Below, one piece after another: positions 13,485 to 14,627 of a DNA stretch of 14,627 bases (positions are counted from its first letter, which is position 1; the number at the start of each line of letters is the position of its first letter). A program made the translations under genes and the position numbers. The notes beneath the pieces were generated by a model. The model had not been told where the DNA came from. It searched no databases and saw only the letters and a program-made list of their open reading frames with translations. The DNA is from an uncultured Bacteroidota bacterium (GTDB taxonomy: Bacteria > Bacteroidota > Bacteroidia > Flavobacteriales > Flavobacteriaceae): positions 1 to 14,627 of the forward strand of contig CAIJFC010000272.1 of NCBI GenBank assembly GCA_903819815.1, in the 5' to 3' direction.

Positions 13485-14627
13485 TTGAGCAAATCAGTAG
13501 TAGTAGGAAAATATGACAAAGCCGCCAAGGTCAGTCAAATTGCAGAAATTTTACAACAATCAGAAAATAAAATTCACCTTAAAGGGTTAGTTGGGTCTTC
13601 GTTATCGTTTCTTGCCAACTCACTTTTTCAAAAAAGCGAACTTCCATTTTTAATGATTTTTGAAGATAAAGAAGCCGCTGCCTATTATCTAAATGACCTT
13701 GAACAATTAATTGGAGACAAAGAAGTGCTTTTTTATCCTGGCTCCTTTCGCATTCCCTACCAAATTGAAGAGGTTGATAATGCCAATGTTTTGCTTCGTG
13801 CTGAGGTTTTAAACCGAATCAATTCCAGAAAGAAACCGGCAATAATTGTTACTTATCCAGAATCATTATTTGAAAAAGTAGTGACCAAAAAAGAGTTGGA
13901 GAAGAACACTTTGAAAGTGGCTGTTGGGGATAAAATTTCAATAGATTTTATAAATGAAGTATTATTTGAATATGAATTTAAAAGAGTTGATTTCATTACC
14001 GAGCCTGGAGAATTTTCTGTTCGTGGTGGAATAATTGATGTCTTTTCTTTTTCTAATGACAATCCGTATCGAATAGAATTTTTCGGAAATGAAGTAGATT
14101 CCATTCGAAGTTTTGATGTGGAAACACAACTATCCATCGAAAAAAAGAATAAAATCACGATCATTCCAAATGTAGAAAATAAGTTTTTTCAGGAAGACAG
14201 AGAGAGTTTTCTGGATTATATATCTTCGAACACGACACTTTTTATTCAAAATACGGAAGGACTCATATCAAAATTCGACACGTTATTTGCGAAAGCAGAG
14301 GAAGCCTACAACAAATTAACTGGTGAAGTAAAACACCTGGCCCCCGAACAATTATTTTTAAACCAAAAATCATTTCTAAAAAAAGCACTTGATTTTAATG
14401 TGGTTGAATTGGGTTCCAAAGCTATTTTTAATACCAATAAAACTTTTGAATTTCATATTTTACCCCAGCCATCCTTTAATAAGCAGTTTGATTTATTGTT
14501 AAATAACTTAAATGACAATCATTTTAATGGAATAAAAAATTATTTATTTTGTTCCAATGAAGCTCAGGCAAAACGCTTTCACGATATTTTTCAAACCCTG
14601 GATGAAGCCAATCACGAGAGTATTAGA
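13485..14627 (+). CDS. mfd: Transcription-repair coupling factor Mfd, N-terminal part (3' end outside window)
   Basis: The first 381 residues of Mfd, the translocase that removes RNA polymerase stalled at DNA lesions and recruits UvrA. The visible part is the UvrB-homology module: HLKGLVGSSLSFLANSLF near residue 32, LFYPGSFRIPYQIEEVDNANVLLRAEVL in the region 85-112, then VTYPESLFEKVV. The signature EFSVRGGIIDVFSFSNDNPYRIEFFGNEVDSIRSFD (about 175-210) follows. The polymerase-interaction and helicase domains lie beyond the right edge. The start is TTG at 13485, directly after an in-frame TAG; MSKSVVVGKYD fits the N-terminus of relatives and the next ATG is about 60 residues in. Confidence 0.95.
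   Translation, partial: MSKSVVVGKYDKAAKVSQIAEILQQSENKIHLKGLVGSSLSFLANSLFQKSELPFLMIFEDKEAAAYYLNDLEQLIGDKEVLFYPGSFRIPYQIEEVDNANVLLRAEVLNRINSRKKPAIIVTYPESLFEKVVTKKELEKNTLKVAVGDKISIDFINEVLFEYEFKRVDFITEPGEFSVRGGIIDVFSFSNDNPYRIEFFGNEVDSIRSFDVETQLSIEKKNKITIIPNVENKFFQEDRESFLDYISSNTTLFIQNTEGLISKFDTLFAKAEEAYNKLTGEVKHLAPEQLFLNQKSFLKKALDFNVVELGSKAIFNTNKTFEFHILPQPSFNKQFDLLLNNLNDNHFNGIKNYLFCSNEAQAKRFHDIFQTLDEANHESIR

Overview
The window reads as chromosome from a member of the Bacteroidota, most likely Flavobacteriaceae close to Flavobacterium. The DNA is AT-rich, and several genes are preceded by the Bacteroidota -7 promoter box TAnnTTTG. Many products (short-chain threonine dehydrogenase, RecX, Mfd, the SusC/TonB-type barrel) have the sequence character of flavobacterial proteins.

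Layout. 1-2061 is the C-terminal part of an outer-membrane TonB-dependent receptor or beta-barrel protein, cut by the window edge. bioB (2145-3233) follows with its own good promoter, then recX (from 3271). Converging on these is a minus-strand biotin operon, read from 8704 down to 3846: bioF, a GxxExxY-family ORF, bioD, bioA and a FabF-like beta-ketoacyl synthase. Upstream of bioF lies a very AT-rich 723-residue polytopic membrane protein (DUF2339-like, 8778-10949, minus). It is divergent from a two-gene DUF2975 membrane protein / YozG-like HTH regulator pair (11116-11831, plus). A short-chain L-threonine 3-dehydrogenase (11838-12779, minus) converges on the regulator and is divergent from a small lipoprotein gene that leads into mfd, cut by the right edge. 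No tRNA, rRNA, CRISPR array or classical IS transposase was found. No gap without a gene exceeds about 170 bases.

How the genes work together. BioF, BioA, BioD and BioB make the four late steps from pimeloyl thioester to biotin. No bioC, bioH or bioG is present here. The ketoacyl synthase at the end of the operon, with an intact Cys-His-His triad, is therefore an attractive but unproven candidate for a role in supplying the pimelate moiety. bioB is transcribed separately and towards the rest of the pathway.

Most unusual feature. The biotin operon is loaded with short repetitive DNA. A 479-bp element (7063-7541) has 41-bp imperfect terminal inverted repeats around a PD-(D/E)XK-like GxxExxY gene and sits exactly between bioF and bioD. 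One repeat end contains the bioF stop codon and the other contains the only usable (GTG) start of bioD. bioD also carries four perfect heptamer repeats in frame. bioF carries a degenerate heptad array and a perfect palindrome in frame. The ketoacyl synthase gene is flanked by 21-bp direct repeats, and a CGCAAAG-type repeat array lies just upstream of it. A 21-bp palindrome covering the -33 region of the DUF2975/HTH promoter is a candidate autoregulatory operator.
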